A DNA stretch of 64,000 nucleotides from positions 24,475,115-24,539,114 of the forward strand of contig CM028887.1 in NCBI GenBank assembly GCA_016801885.1. Reading direction: 5' to 3'. Every line of letters starts with the position of its first letter. Position 1 is the stretch's first letter. Origin of the DNA: Toxotes chatareus. Its lineage: Eukaryota; Chordata; Actinopteri; Toxotidae. The position numbers and the translations under genes are program-made. The notes below the pieces were generated by a model that had not been told where the DNA came from, made no database searches, and was given only the letters and a program-made list of their open reading frames with translations. This document shows, one piece after another, positions 1-14,000 of the stretch.

Positions 1-2707
1 AAGTGAGAAAAAAAAAACAATCAAACACTTCAGGTTTAAAAAGAAGAAAGTGATGTATTTAACATGAGCAACCTTCACTATCGTTTAGCCTCAGAGAACT
101 GAGACACAGTGATGTCTATTTGTTCAGTGTAGTATACAGCAACTCTGCACACGTAGAGTACGGTATAAAAATAAATATTGCTTTTATGTAGGCACCTTTG
201 TTATTTTCAAGATTTTTTGACCAGTGGTCTGAGGTACAAGAAATGAGCCATGAGGGACTCCACACACCAAGCTGACCTACTTGAACGTACAATTAACGAT
301 GGACAGAAAATAGTCCTCGTCTTAGAGAATGGGAATCTTCCCATTTTAGAAGAATCCCTCCTGATTAGTGGCTCTGTGGTCAGCAGTGTCAAACACAGTG
401 TTTTGCCAGAATCGTGTTTAATTGAATGTTTGTGGGGCCTGGATGAAAGCAGACTGTGGATGAAATCCAAAAAACAAAAGGCCAAACTGGGAAACACCAG
501 GTGTACAGCTCTTTCAGGCATGTGAATGAGTGTGCAGATGATCTGCAGTGATGAGAGGGGATTGACTGATTTCAATCCATAGTCAGAAACAACCCTGTTT
601 GTGAGTCACAGGACTCCCCTCACACACTTACTGAGACACACAAACCCACACATTAAAGAGCCCAGGTTGCCAGCACACACACACAGACTCCCCAAGTGAA
701 ATCAGAGCTTTCTCAAACAGAATAGCTAACACCCCCAACGTCATTGGCAGCCCCCTCCACGCATACACACACGTGTGCATGCACACACACAGAGTCACGA
801 GGCAATTGGCGTCAGAGCTGAGGCTTGCTCATGCACATTTTTCCCTCTCTTTCTGACTTCTCACTGAATCATTGAATTCCCCTCTATCCTCACAGTTTTT
901 TGAAAGAGAGAAGTAGTAGGGTTGCCCTCATTCAGTCTGTTCCCTCCAGGGAGAAACAAGACTGGAGGAGAGGAGGAGGAGGGAGGGTGAGATGGAGGGA
1001 GAGAAATACTTAGGACGGAGGAAGCGAGAAGGAGGCAGGAAAACTCTGAATAAGAAGGGGGGAAGAAGGGATGCAGAAATAGTTTTAGCTTGTAAACCTG
1101 ATTTAATTTGGTTTTTCTTCTTGTGTTGATGCAACATTAACCACATCACCATGCATTTCTTAAGTCCGTAGGGCAGTTTCAGACTTCACAGTAGTTCCAT
1201 ATCAAATGTGCCATCAAACAGCACAAACAAAAGCAAATCGATGGTGATGATCCTGCTCTTGTATCTGCTTTTCCCTCCAACTGCATTTGTTCCATCACAA
1301 ATGCATCTGTGATGAATTCTTGATGGATTTTTCCTCATTCTTCTTCATCTCATTACGGCGGTCTCGAGGGTGCATTCAGGTAGTCAAGGACAGGCTGGCG
1401 AACCAACGTGTGTTGTTGCCATGACAACATATGGTGAGGCAGTGAACTTATCAATTGCATTGGCGCATTGGCACAGTGTTACACTCGCATCAGAACCTGC
1501 CAAAGGGGTTCACATCTAGACAGTTTTTCTCACTGCCTCGAATCTCCTGTCATATGTTTAGTTCCTTTTTCTTGCTTTGCCTCAAGTTGCACCATCTTTA
1601 CAGCAATGCTGTAGTCCTGACTTTCCTCCCATACTTAGTCATTCATTCCGGTGGTAAAAGTGTGTTAGAAATGCCTTCTAGCTGTTTATTTATTTCTGCT
1701 CAGTTTTGTTTGTAGCTACACATTCGAAAGTTTCCCCACTGGCATTATCTGGTTCCATCTTAATTTAGGAAATATATTGAAAACAACAAATTTAATTAGC
1801 CATCCTCAACTACAGCACTGTAAGTCCGTACATGTCTTGCTGCAGCCAGTGTATTTAAGAATGTGATCTTTGTACATCTGTCTGAAGTAAACATGCACAT
1901 GACAGACTGAGTTTCAGTGGAGCAGCCAGGAGTGGGGCCCATACTGTTAAAATGCTGGGAAGGATAAGTTTTATGTGTCCAGAGCCTTTGATTACATCAA
2001 ACATTTCAGGTTTTCAGGTTTTCGAGTATAAGGGGTGGCTCACATCTTAAATCACAAGAGTTCTACATTTTCTTATTGTCAACAAATCTTTTGAAAAGAC
2101 CACAAACAGCACTGACATTACAGTTATTGCCCGTGCAGCCAGAGCCTGACATATCTGATTCCTCTGTGCTTTAAACCTCATTAAAAACACATCAATGAAC
2201 TGTTGTACTGGGGGACATGTTCCTTTATTACCATGCACACACACATAGTTATTTTGAATCGCACACACACAATCCTGCCGCATGTGTATCAATCCACTGC
2301 TGAAAATAGTCCCCAACAAATACACTCGCTCCTGTTTGCATGATTTTAGATAAAAACTACAGTGCCCAGACGTTTTAGGAAATTATTGAGCTTTTTTTTT
2401 TTTTTTTTTAATGAAACTATGTATTTGAGACTCATTTGTAAATATGATGTATGTCTTCAGTATGAGGCAGTGTGCTTGGAGCTGAGCCACAGACAGTGCC
2501 AGTGTAAAAAGTACCTGTAATGTAACTGTAACTGTATGTGCAGGCGCCTCTTGCTGTATAAGTGTGAAAATTCACAGGTTCATGATGGCAGGTGGGTCTG
2601 TCCAGCTGCAGTAGGAATCAAACCCAGGATTTTTTTATGAGATTCTCCTCCTTTTGTTCCCATTCTGGCTCCCACCCCCACCCCCACCCCACTCACTCCC
2701 ATTACAG
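1..2707 (+). other. rptor: RPTOR intron, partial
   Basis: This is non-coding sequence upstream of the first exon in view. It holds a purine-rich tract (about 945-1075), short AC-rich stretches near 680-800, a poly-T run near 2391-2410 and a CCCCCA-type tract at about 2670-2691, just before the acceptor. Short open frames here show no coding similarity. Confidence 0.8.
945..1075. repeat. Purine-rich (GA) tract
   Basis: About 130 bases are dominated by G and A on the + strand (repeated gaggag/ggaggg/gagaga units) with few pyrimidines. It is simple-sequence DNA in an RPTOR intron. The antisense open frame over it is a by-product of the base bias. Confidence 0.6.
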
Positions 2708-2822
2708 GTGTTTCCCGTCTGGATGATCAGATATTCATCAACCGCAACCCTGGAGTACCGTCTGTTGTGAAGTTCCACCCCTTCAACACCTGCATTGCCG
2801 TGGCCGACAAGGACAGCATCTG
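2708..2822 (+). CDS. rptor: RPTOR exon (GVSRLDDQIF...ADKDSI), WD40 start
   Basis: The exon follows a CA-rich tract ending in cattacag and ends before gtcagg. It enters in phase 1 (first base of a Gly codon from the previous exon) and ends with two bases of a Cys codon completed by the next exon. The translation has the Raptor block VSRLDDQIFINRNPG, followed by a strand of the first propeller blade (VVKFHPF, CIAVADKDSI). Confidence 0.93.
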
Positions 2823-2976
2823 GTCAGGGACACATGACACACACTCAGGCTGAAATAGAAAATCAGTTTTATATCTAGAGGGCCGTTCTGTAAATGATTA
2901 CGTTTCATCCTTGATGGTTTAAAATGTGAATGACACGTGGTTTATATTGTGAGGACTGTTTGTTTGTGTGTTGCAG

Positions 2977-3101
2977 TTTCTGGGACTGGGAGAAGGGCGA
3001 GAGGCTGGACTACTTCTACAACGGAAACCCTCGATACACTCGCATCACAGCCATGGAGTACCTGAACGGACATGACTGTTCCTTACTGCTCACTGCAACA
3101 G
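2977..3101 (+). CDS. rptor: RPTOR exon (FWDWEKGERLDYFYNG)
   Basis: The acceptor is tgttgcag and the donor is g|gtttga. The phases join it to both neighbours (Cys split at the start, Asp split at the end). It encodes FWDWEKGE, NGNPRYTR and MEYLNGHDCSLLLTAT, close to mammalian Raptor with conservative differences. Confidence 0.94.
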
Positions 3102-4155
3102 GTTTGAAACACCCACACACGCACACTCACATGGGAAAGTCGAGAACATGCAGCACTGCACGGAGTGAAAACTCAAGTTAGTAAATTAATAAAAATTCTC
3201 CGTGAGTGAGCAGCTCTCAACTGTTCACGCCCACCAGCACAGTGCCAGTCGCAGAGAGACTCATTTGGAGCAGCAACAAGCCTTAAAACACTTGACTCTC
3301 ACCCCCCACAAACGCTCATACACAGAACACTCGTGTGTATTCATCATCATTCATCAACAGAACAAAGCAATTACCCTCCGTGGCTTTATCTTCATAACCC
3401 AGAGGAACTGTAGAAAACAGCCCTACATTAAAACACACACAGAAACACACATTTATTTTGTTTTGTCGTTGTGTATCGTTACACTAGGACTGAATGCTGT
3501 ATTTCATTGCGCACCTCCTGAAACTTTGATGAAAGCTCAGGAATTAAAACATTTACATTTCATCTCATCAAAATGTAATGTGCACTTACTCAGCTGTTCT
3601 CCATGCTCTGAAAGATATCAGGGATGAAAGCGGTTATAAAAAATATACAGCATTAACAAAGGAAAACGCTGAATGTAAATCAAGTGGAGACTTTTATGCA
3701 TTGTAATAACTTCCTCATCAGAGTGCATGGGTGTGTTTTATCTTTAGCTCGGCGTCTTAGCTCTGTTTCAGCTACACTGTTCAGAGAGAGGTTCTCAGGG
3801 TTAGCGACTCCTGCTTTGTTTCGTTTTTCACGGACACGACACTTTCAGGCACAGAGCGTTTTAAGATGCTGCTCTACACTCTCCGTGTGTATGTGTGTTC
3901 ATGGCCGAGTCACGTGTGTGTTGTGTGTTTTGAAAGAGTCTGAGTTCAAGGTTTTCATCAACTCTTCTGCACAGTTAGCACATGTTTCTCAAATCCATTA
4001 CGAATACAAACGAGTGTTGGCTCTGTGGGCTGCACCTCCTCCTGGCCTTAGCCTTTGCCCCTTACTGTGTCTCCTGTTTTCTTTCCTGGCTCTCACTCTT
4101 TACTGTCGTCTCCCTATCTTTCTGTCTCTATCCGTCACCCCTTCCCTCTTTCCAG

Positions 4156-4257
4156 ATGATGGAGCGATACGCATCTGGAAGAACTTCGCTGACCAGAAGA
4201 ACCCAGAGATGGTGACAGCCTGGCAGGGTCTTTCGGATATGCTGCCCACTACCCGAG
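4156..4257 (+). CDS. rptor: RPTOR exon (DDGAIRIWKNFAD...LPTTRG)
   Basis: The acceptor is ctctttccag and the donor g|gtcagc. It encodes DDGAIRIWKNFADQKNPEMV and then WQGLSDMLPTTRG. As I recall the mammalian protein, this copy is one residue shorter in the ADLEKN segment. The exon ends in phase 1, which allows in-frame inclusion of the 48-nt cassette exon at 7959-8006 before the next constitutive exon. Confidence 0.95.
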
Positions 4258-6759
4258 GTCAGCCCTCTGCCAGCATTCACAGTAAAGATCAACGCTCTAT
4301 TTTACTATGTGGCCCCCACCCACCCATACTCCCACAGTGCAGTACTTCCTGTAATAACTTGCCAGCTGCCCCACTATCCACCCCATCCCAATCGTACTCC
4401 CACACCTCCCCACCTGCAGAGCAGCCAGGTAGGACAGGATTGGACTGCATTTTCTTGTTTTCCAGTGCTTTTGTTGAACCATCCAGTTTTGAGTCCTACA
4501 ACTTTTAACTGCAGCAGCTTTTTGGATCATATGAGCCTTTTTAGCAAAAAAGTGATGTCGGCCCTGTGTGAGTGTTCTGGTAAAAACAGTAAACAGTCTG
4601 AAATTAGGTACTTTATCTGTTAAAATCTAGACTTAGCCATGGTTCTGAGACTAACTCTAAGTATTGCATTTGTAAAATATGTAAATCATTTAAATAATTT
4701 TAACAAGGTTAGACAAACATTAGCACAAGTAGAAAAAAGTCGTAAAGTTAGTAAACTGACTTACAATAGAATTAGATTCCTAAAGTTCAGTAAACAAAGT
4801 TATCATTAGCCATCTTTAAGTTGCTGATCACACCAGAATATGTAAAGCTATGGCAGTAAAAGAATCCTTAATGGATTGAATTTTATTATTTATCAAAACT
4901 TCTCTAAGTGTTGATTTGTGAAAATTAAATTATGTGACAGAATTTATGATTGTTAGCCTTTGGCACCATTCCTTTTTAAAATGGCAGAATCTTTAACACA
5001 CACTGACCATAAAGGTAGTGGAAGAGCTCACCAGCCCTGAAAAAACTAGAGCCAAATTCACTGACTTCAGTAGCACTGCATGTGTTTTAATTACCATAGA
5101 TGTGAGCTTTTATTTTGAATAGAGGTCTGCTCGTTCTGAAGTTGTCAGTCATGCACAAAATTGTCAAAAAACATCTGGAAGTTGCAGATGCTGAAGCTTT
5201 GCCAACCTTTGCCAACTAACCACAGAGATTACTGAATATGTCACACTCCAGTGGCAGCACACAGTGGGTTGTCAGAAGAAGCAGGTCAGTGTTGTTAGTA
5301 TGTATGAGCACACACAGAGACCAGACCACTACACCATCCAGTCCAGCAGAGTGTGTCACACACTGTCCAAACATTAACTGATTTAACCTGATGCAGTGAA
5401 ATGAAAAGTGAATCCAGAGTTCAGCTCTGTTTTAGACTGTTTCTGCCACATTGGTGACAGGTTTTGAATCAGAAGTGTGAATTTAGTTCCATCACTCAAA
5501 GCAAATTTAAAGATTTAAAGAAGAATTTTAAGCCTGTTATGAACTCCGCCTGTTTTTTACACTGTCACATTTTCCATATCCATCATATACCTGTCATATC
5601 TGACAAAGCTGGAGGCAAGTTGAACCTGTTGGAAGGTCTTCATACAGTCACACAGTCAGTTTGTTTCAGAAGACAGAATAATTCATGAAGTGCAACAGGT
5701 CATTACTCACTCTTTACTTGTAGGGTTGTTTGTCATACGTCAATATAATTGATCATTTTAAACATACATTGGTGGATTTTCTGCTATGTTTACCTTCTGT
5801 GTTGACACACTTCCATAATTGGTGCGGCAGAGTTATTCACAAATATTTGAAACCAGCCCTGACACCCACAGCACACACTGTGTCAGAGACACCCACCCAC
5901 CTCTGTGTTGTGCTGGGTTAGCCACTCTCTCTCTCTCTCTCTTCAGTCTCTCCACTGCTCCACTTTTTTTTTTTTTGCCTCGAGCGTTTCTCAGCCGTCG
6001 TTTCTGGGGCAGGGAAGTTTTTGGGGGAACTGTGACAGCTGTAGGAATGATTGTATGTTTATCCAAGCACTTGATAACTTGTTCAGTAAATGTCATAATT
6101 CACTACCACTCTGGAGTCTGTTTTGAAAAAGTTTTAAACTGATCCGTGACCTTGCGTATTAGCGTGAGCACATGTGACAACAGTTTTGTGTGGGTGGACA
6201 ATTTCCAGATAACAGTTTTAGAGCAAGTCTCATAGAGAATAAGACACATATTTGGCTAATTGGTAGCAACTAGAGCCGAGCTGTCAGGCTGGCTGACTCA
6301 CTGGCTGACTGGATATCTGTGCAGCGGTGTGGACCACACACTGCGCGCACATATGTGTCTCCATCATTACAAAGCCACAGAGTCACCAGAGCTCTGTGGG
6401 GACCCACAGAGAGGTGACATACTTAACTAGCATCACTGTCTGTGTGACTCTCACGACACAGATCGCCCTGAGAGCCTCTTCCTCTGCGGAGGACTCTCCT
6501 GCAGTGAGCCAAAGCCTTGTTTTCACTAAGACTTTAACATTTAATGGTGTGCTTGTTATCCTGGATGTGTCGTTAGTGACAGTCGCTGTGTAGCTTCTGC
6601 ATTCAGACTACAGCAGGGGCATCAATTTTAATATAAACAGCCACTCGACTGACATGTTTCCAGGAAAAGTTTTTCTTAAGAGTCCATCTTCAACTCATGG
6701 TGTTCAAATATTTTTTTTTAAACTTGGCAGGAAACTTCAAAAATATCTGCAATCTCTCT

Positions 6760-6768
<9 letters not shown>

Positions 6769-6797
<29 letters not shown>
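6769..6797. repeat. AC dinucleotide microsatellite
   Basis: About 14 uninterrupted AC units lie inside an RPTOR intron. The flanking CT repeats and the imperfect cacacatac lead-in are part of the same simple-sequence block. Confidence 0.9.
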
Positions 6798-6798
<1 letters not shown>

Positions 6799-7958
6799 TC
6801 AATTTTCCCTACTGCATTCACACATACCATCTCCCCTCCTGGCTCAATAATCAGTTTAAAGTTATTACCATTACTGGGAATGTCTTTCAGATGGAGTACA
6901 ATAATTATATGGTTGTGTTTTGAATTTTTAAGATTTTTTTAGCATTGCCTCAGCTGAATTAATAATGTAAAGCCCAATGAAATATTCCACAAGTCTGTCT
7001 TCGTGCTGGCTAAAACCTGCTCTGCCTCTGAAGGCAGTTGCTACAAGACCGTGAATGTTTCTCAAGGAGAGGCTGGCAAACACAAACACACACACACACA
7101 CCCCTACACAACCTGTCCTCCCTCACCCCGTCCCTGTCGTCCAGTAACATGCTTGTGTGCTGTTTTTCATCAGTGAACCATCTCTGTACACTGTCTGTCT
7201 GGCTTCTTGTTACTTTGCTGGTTCTTTGATATTGTTTTGTGTTTGTTCCCCCTGAAGAGCGAGGCTGAACAAGGCAGTAAGCAGTTTGCCCCATGATATA
7301 CTCCTCTACAACCACAAATCTTGCTATGACACGTTAGTCTGTATATTTAAATCTTCATGGTATTTCACATTATTTGGTGTAATTTAAACCGATGGAATTA
7401 TTTAAACAGACACTTCATACCCAGTTAAATTATTCCCATGGGTCCTTTTTACCGTCAACCTTGCTCAGAGTTTCTTTCCCATGCACATTCACATTCACAT
7501 TCACACGGTCCTCTCTAGCCCAGCAGCAGTAGCAGGAGCAGCTGGGGCTCCACCCTGCTTGCTTTTTGCTCTGTGGTGAAGGGATCTGGGATTCTGTGTC
7601 CTGCCGGCTTGGAGGTTGGGGACCCTGTGCAGCTTCCACAGCCCCTGTTTGTAATGCAGAGGCAGCAGCTCAGCTCACGCCTCAGTCTCTCTCCTTTCAT
7701 TCTTTGATCCCGGTATCACTGTTAGTCTTTTGGGAGAAGACACGCTGGGAAACAGCCGCCTTGTTCATCCTTCTGCTGTTCGAATGCATGTGGAATAATA
7801 CTCATGAAGTCATACTTTTTAAGTGTGTGAACGTGTGTGTCTGCATGCACAGGGGTCCTTGCTAATTTGTTGCTTGCTTTGTTGCATTCCTGCTCTCCTC
7901 CCTCCCCTCCTCCTCCTCCTCCCCTCCCCTTCCATTTGCCCCCCCCCCCTGCTCGCAG

Positions 7959-8006
7959 GTCTGGCCAGAAGGGTCTCCATCTATCTTGACAGGAGTAAGC
8001 AAGGAG
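7959..8006 (+). CDS. rptor: RPTOR candidate 48-nt alternative cassette exon
   Basis: A very long polypyrimidine tract (about 7893-7950) leads into ctgctcgcag. Then come 48 bases followed by the near-ideal donor gtgagt. Read in phase 1 from the upstream exon it translates as LARRVSIYLDRSKQG without a stop, and it returns to phase 1 for the next constitutive exon. Length, frame and both splice signals therefore fit an optional exon of 16 codons, inserted between TTRG and AGMVVDWE. That position is an inter-strand loop of the WD40 propeller. The insert contains RRVS, a basophilic-kinase consensus. Whether it is expressed cannot be seen from DNA. Confidence 0.7.
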
Positions 8007-11000
8007 GTGAGTGTCACCATTCTCTTCTCTACTCCCTCACTCCCAGAGCAAAGGTGCGGCACTAAACAGCCGGCAGCGTGCCTCTTTTGTTTTCTTTTTT
8101 TCCCCCTGACCACTGCCATCCCTCATCCTTTCATCTGTCTGGCGATGCTCCGTCACTTTATCCCTGACAGTCATCCCACCCAAAGGTTAGAAGATTCACT
8201 ATGAAATAAAAAATAAAATAAATAAAAGTGATGTGTTTCTTCAAGGGCTAGCATGTCCTCTTCGACAAGTTGGACACATGCTTTTTATAGTTAGCAAAAT
8301 GCTAAGCCCTGCTATCTTTACTTGTTGTTTTCATGCCTGTCTGGTTTCAGTCCGAGCACAAAATGTGCAGTTTACAGTGATTATGCAGGAAACACTGAAA
8401 GCATCCAGCTTCATTACAGTGGACAAATATTACACAGTGGATGTGTGGGTCATGCACACGTTTTTAGTGTAACCTGTAGCCCCACAAACTAATGTTGTGA
8501 TATGAAAAAAAGACATTGACAAGACATTGTCCTCCAAACTCTAAATTCTAGACATCACTCTCACTATAGCTGCATGCACACTACTTCAGCGTGTTTAGAA
8601 ATCCAAACCTTTGTCAATCACTATTTGAGGTCAGGTTGGTATTTAACTGAAGTCCATATAAAAAAGAGATGCTTATTCAAATGAGAAATAGCTTTTACCT
8701 TTGGAAAGGCCATGTTCCTTCTTCCAACAGGCACTGCCCCCATTACACATCTTTCACCTCAAAATGGCCTCTCTCATGTATAAAAAAAAAAAAAAGCATA
8801 CTAATTTAAGCTGGTCCCATAGGTGTCAGTGTTTAATTGGGAGGGTGTTGCTGCTGTGTGATTTTAATAGCGCAGAGCCACCCAGTCGGTCTCACTGGAG
8901 GGATCAGCCTGATAAACTCCAGAGCAGCCGGTGAAATGAGGGGACTGTGGCTGGCACAGACTGGACAAACTATTCCTGCGTCTGCTGCTCCTGCATTAGT
9001 ATGCAGCAGGTGTCACTGGAAGGAGAGATTTGGGCTAAAACAAGCAGAAGATGGTTTCTAGGTAAAAGCAGGAAGATCTTTATGAGTTAAGGTCAGAGAA
9101 GGGGTTAAAAGAATTGGACACAGAAAGGCAAAGGACAGGTCAGATGCCAATATAGAGGGGAGAGATGGAGAGAATGTAAGAAACCAAAAGGGTAGAAAAG
9201 TTGGAGACTGCTTAAAGAAGGTCATAGTAGTAGTGTTTATTTCAGGCTGGTGGGAAGCACACACCCAACAGACCACAAGCCCAGAAGCTCGTTAAACATG
9301 TTGGAGTTTTCATCAGCATTCAGGAGTCAGAGGGAGTGAATCACACAGACTTAGTATCTCTGCAGATTAGATTAAGAGCCAATCTAATTAGGCTCTGATA
9401 CACTTACTGTTAATACTGTTTCTCTTCATTCACCTCCCTCTTCTCATTCCTTCACCTGCAGTTGCTCAAGATTAGGGATATATATTTTTTATTTTATGTT
9501 ATCTTCTTTCTCTTCGTCCCTTTTCTCTGGGCTGCATAAGTAAAGTAGGGCAGAGCTCTTGTCGTTGGCTTTAGGGAGACAGACGCTGTGTTCTGCTCTA
9601 CATTTGCCTGCACTCCCTGGTGCCTTGTTAACATCAGGGGCTCTGGAAGCCTGCTAAATCCAGGACCTGGGACTTGGTGAGGAGTTGGAGAGACCCACAC
9701 TTAAAAGTTTCAGGAAAATGAGAGACAAAGCCTCAAGGCAGACTTGCTTCTTTTGTCTGCAGCTTTTACCACAGTGTCCTCTTTCCAAAACCACCAGTTC
9801 AGAGTTAAGAGTTCAGCAACCGGACCCGAACCAGGCGGGTCCCAACAGCTGGTAGTGTGTCAGGTCGGGTTGTTCTTCTGTGTTCGATTATTTTCAAATG
9901 TCATTTATAAAAGAAAAAAAAAAGTTTCCTCTGCCTCATGTCAAGTTCAGGTCTCATATTGGACGGTTTTAGGCAGTGCATAAGTCTACACTGGGGGCAG
10001 ATTGTTAACCTTTGCATCGAGAACCCGAGGCTTAGATCAAAGAAAACTTTAAATAAGTCTGTGTTTACAAAAAGCATTTCTACACGGCTTTGAAATGTTA
10101 ACTAGATGTGCTAGATTTTGAAGTTCAGCTTCTCCTCAAAATTTGACAAAGCTTCAAAGCAGTTGATGCAGTTGTAAGTTCACCTGAAGCCTGAGCTTTC
10201 ATTTCCAACTGTTAGGGGTCTCCCTTGTTGTGAATTATGTAAAATGATTTGAGAAATTAATGTTAGTCTCCTGTCCTCAATAATCAGGTCAGCAAGTGCT
10301 AATGTCGTGTAGGTTATGCCTCATTTCACAAGGTCCCTGCCAAGCAGGCAGGTCAAAGCTTTTTACGTCCCCGAATGCCAGGCCTCAGCCTGCAAAGGTT
10401 AGACAAATGCCATAGCAGGGAAGTCTCCCTGCCAGTCAGAGCACTCTCATAGATAACGTCATCTTCAATTAGAGACACATGCATGCCGGGTAAGTTGGAG
10501 GACCTTTTCAAAGCAAACAGGATGAATGGAAGAGAGGGAAAAATGCTGAGGGAGAGAAGAAGCAGGAAGGCTGAGGCACTGGTTTAATGAGCTGCAGTGT
10601 GTGGGAGAGCTAGTCCATCACTGGAGATAATGGTGCAGAATAAGAATGGAGAGGAAGGCAGCTTCTCCAGAGAGAAAAGAGAGGATTGAGACAAAGCTAT
10701 TTATGCAAAGGAGTAGATAGATATATCACAAATTAGGGATTGCCTCAGCACGCTGGTACAGGAACAAGGTGATCTTACCACAGCTGCTTTCATCCCGGCT
10801 ATTAGTGGTGTTAAACTTTTTTCGCCTTGCTGAAGATTGAACAAGTAGAAAGTCATTCTACTAACAATATCATTACCAATTTTGATATCATAGTTGGGGG
10901 GAACGTTTCATCTCAAGCAGATAGGGCAAGAGACGAGGCTCAAAGAGAGACTACATTGAAGCTATGTATACTTCCACCTCTGTAAGGTGGTTAGCATCAC

Positions 11001-14000
11001 AGCTGAGGAAACATTGCCCACACTCCTTTGCTCCTGCTCTTCCTTCTCACATCTCTGTTCTCCATGTCTGTATTGATTTCTGTGTGGGTAACTAAGACCC
11101 GCTCAGACCCACATAGGTTCCCTCTATGGCTGAATTTTCTCCCGTTTTCAGCGGGTGAGTGTTGACCACCAGATACAAAACCGATGGGTTTAAGGTTGCA
11201 AATCTGTGAGCTCTGATCCCCTGAACTGCCAGTAAACTTTTTTGATTGGAGTCGGGGAGGATTTAGTCGCCCGAAGTGGAGAACAAAAGAGGAGATAACG
11301 AGGGAAAGATCTTGGATGAACTGAGACCAGGGTAAGAGAGAGGAAGTGGGCACCTGGACCAAGGTCCAGAGCGGAATGATGGAAGAGCTGGACAGAGAGG
11401 TGAGGTGGTTGGATTGTCAGTCAGGCAAAGCGGGCAACTGCCTGTGGCCCCAGAACTCCAAGGGCCCTGAATGCCCTAGGCTTACTGTGTTTCAACTAGT
11501 TTGTGATATGTACGTCTGTAACACAATATCAGCTGACATGTTCAGGCCTTAAATTGGGTCTTTCTTTATTACTTTTATTCTTTAATTCTACTTTCTACTG
11601 ATACTAATTCTCTTTACATTTTCAATCAATCTTCAACCATTAGCCATTAACTGATTTTTTTTTTTTTAGCACTTTGAGGCAGCAGAAAATTGTGAATACA
11701 AAGTGAGGTATCATCACCTTATAAGTTGATATCTCAACCTTGTTAGCAAATAGTTGCTTATTTACGGATCCAGCAAATATGGAACGACATTAGTATTCAT
11801 TCTGAGTCATGTTACTGCTTTGTGTCCCTAAATTATACTGTTTAATTAAATTTCCACACCATACATTGGACCATATAGTATTCCAGCAAAGAAGAACTTT
11901 TCACAGAGAGGAACAACCTGGAAGGTTAATCCAGCTTTAGTTAAGATAGAAACCACAAAGCAGAGACAGTTCAGTTTCAGATGTGCGTAGTCTGCTGGAG
12001 ATCTTCTCTCATGCAGGTCATATTGTGTCCCTAGTGGGTTTCTCACCCTGGGAGGACACAGGGAATGATAATGATGCTTAAAGAGGAGTCATACTGAATC
12101 GAAATCTTAGGAAGGTTTAGTGAAATCTGCGTTGTTTATTTTAGAGGAAATGCATGCACACGCTTTAGTGTGTTGGGGAATATTCCGTTCTCCGCCCCTC
12201 TCATTGTAACCCAGATTTCCTCATTGCTGAGCTGCCAGCTTCAAAGGGAATGCCTCCTCTCTTCTCTCATCCTCTGAAATGAGCCAGCATCAAGCGTACC
12301 CACATGCGACTGTGAACACGTCGCTGACTGAGCACACTCCTGTCAAGTGGTTTTCCCTGTGTGCTACCCCCCCTCCCCCACACCTCCTTCCTCCAAATGT
12401 GCCCACGCTACCGGCAGCATGACGTTGTGACGCCTTAGTGGGCCAGATGACGTCACAGTAGAGGATTTGAAGCTGCCAGATGGGGCATGGGTTTTCCTGA
12501 CAACCCAAGCCAAGTAGAACCACGTAGAAGGCCCTGTCACAGATGGTTCAGTCGAAGTTACCGTGAGCTAAGTCACGACTCATAAAGGAAGCACATGGAG
12601 AGAAAAGGAGTGACAAAGAATCACAAATGATTCACATATTCACTATTGTTCTTCAAGGCTATAGAAGAGCAAAGTAATGATGTTCTCATCCTTCTCTCCA
12701 CTTCACAATTGTGTGAACAGCCAATTAGGATAAAAAGATGCAGTGTCAAAGAATGAAGTGAATGTATAACACATGGGTGGATGACCTAGAGATGGATATT
12801 GATTGTGAAAAAGCAGCAGGAGGAAGTGACTAAGAGAGAAACAGGAGGAGGAAAGGGAGGAAGTGGGGCATGGTGTGATGAGTTTCAAGAGGAGAGAAAA
12901 GGATGCTGTTTCTGTAGCATCTGTGGTAAAAGCATTCTTGTAAGAGGAAAAGATGGAGTCTTTTAATGTGTATTTTATTTCTGGACTCTCTATCTGTCCC
13001 TTTATCCTTCCTCCTCTACCATTCTACCTTCCATTATCAAAAGAGCATTTGCAAGATCCTCAAAGGAGCATCTCTCAGCTCCATGGTATATGGTAAACAT
13101 GGTTCTCCAGCTGCTGCTGTTGGTCCAGTTAAGCCAAAATTAAACCTTCCACATCCACGTAGCCACAAGGATCAGAACAAATAAAATCAGTCTTCAAAGA
13201 ACAGTAGATATGGTTAAAGCTCCAGGATAAGCTAGTAAGTGGACTTTTCTGAAGGTCAACAATGAACATCCTGGTCAGGTGTCAATAATGTGATCTGCTC
13301 ACGTCTGTGAGGATTCATGCTAATAATACCTATGTGGATGTTTGTCAGTCAGCCTTTATGACTGCAAGCAGAGTGGGACTGACCAACATCAAAAAACAGA
13401 GGGGTCGAAAGCTGAAATTCTTATTTATTTAATTTGAAAACTTTATTCAAATGCAGGTGAAATTAACCTGGAGTTTCTATAGTGATTGTGCTGCTTGGCA
13501 CAAAGTCACTCGAATGATGAATGTCATAGGTGGCTTATTTACCCACTTCTTGCTAATGACTCAGCTACTCACTTACTCGAGAGCATGGACTGATCTACAG
13601 CCAGGAGCAAGAAGTGGCAGAGGCACAGTCTGTTTGCCTGCAGTTGGTCTTCACTGATAGAGGAGGGCACAAGATAGTCTCTCCTCACAGGCATTCACGG
13701 TGTTGTGAACAGAAAAAAAGCGACAGAAGCAGCAGTGAAGAATGAAAAAAGAAGGAGAAGTTTAAATCCTGCCTTCTCTCACCTCTGCACCCCTGACCAT
13801 TCACTGTAGAAGCTGGCTTCCTTTTCAAATTGTCTGTTTTGGAAAGTTACAAAAATTGTTAGAAACATCCCCCCGGCCCCACTCCCAAGTCCGACATCAG
13901 AGAAATGTGTTGTTGTGAATACTGTTCAACAATCTGACAAGCACTGTATTTGATGCATACTGATGCCTTTAGGCTGCAGCCACAGGACTCTGCCAGGCAT

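Noticed and set aside
3684..4508. 274-codon + strand open frame
   Set aside because: It runs across the RPTOR exon 4156-4257 in a frame that is not the Raptor frame, and its remainder is intronic. Chance opening.
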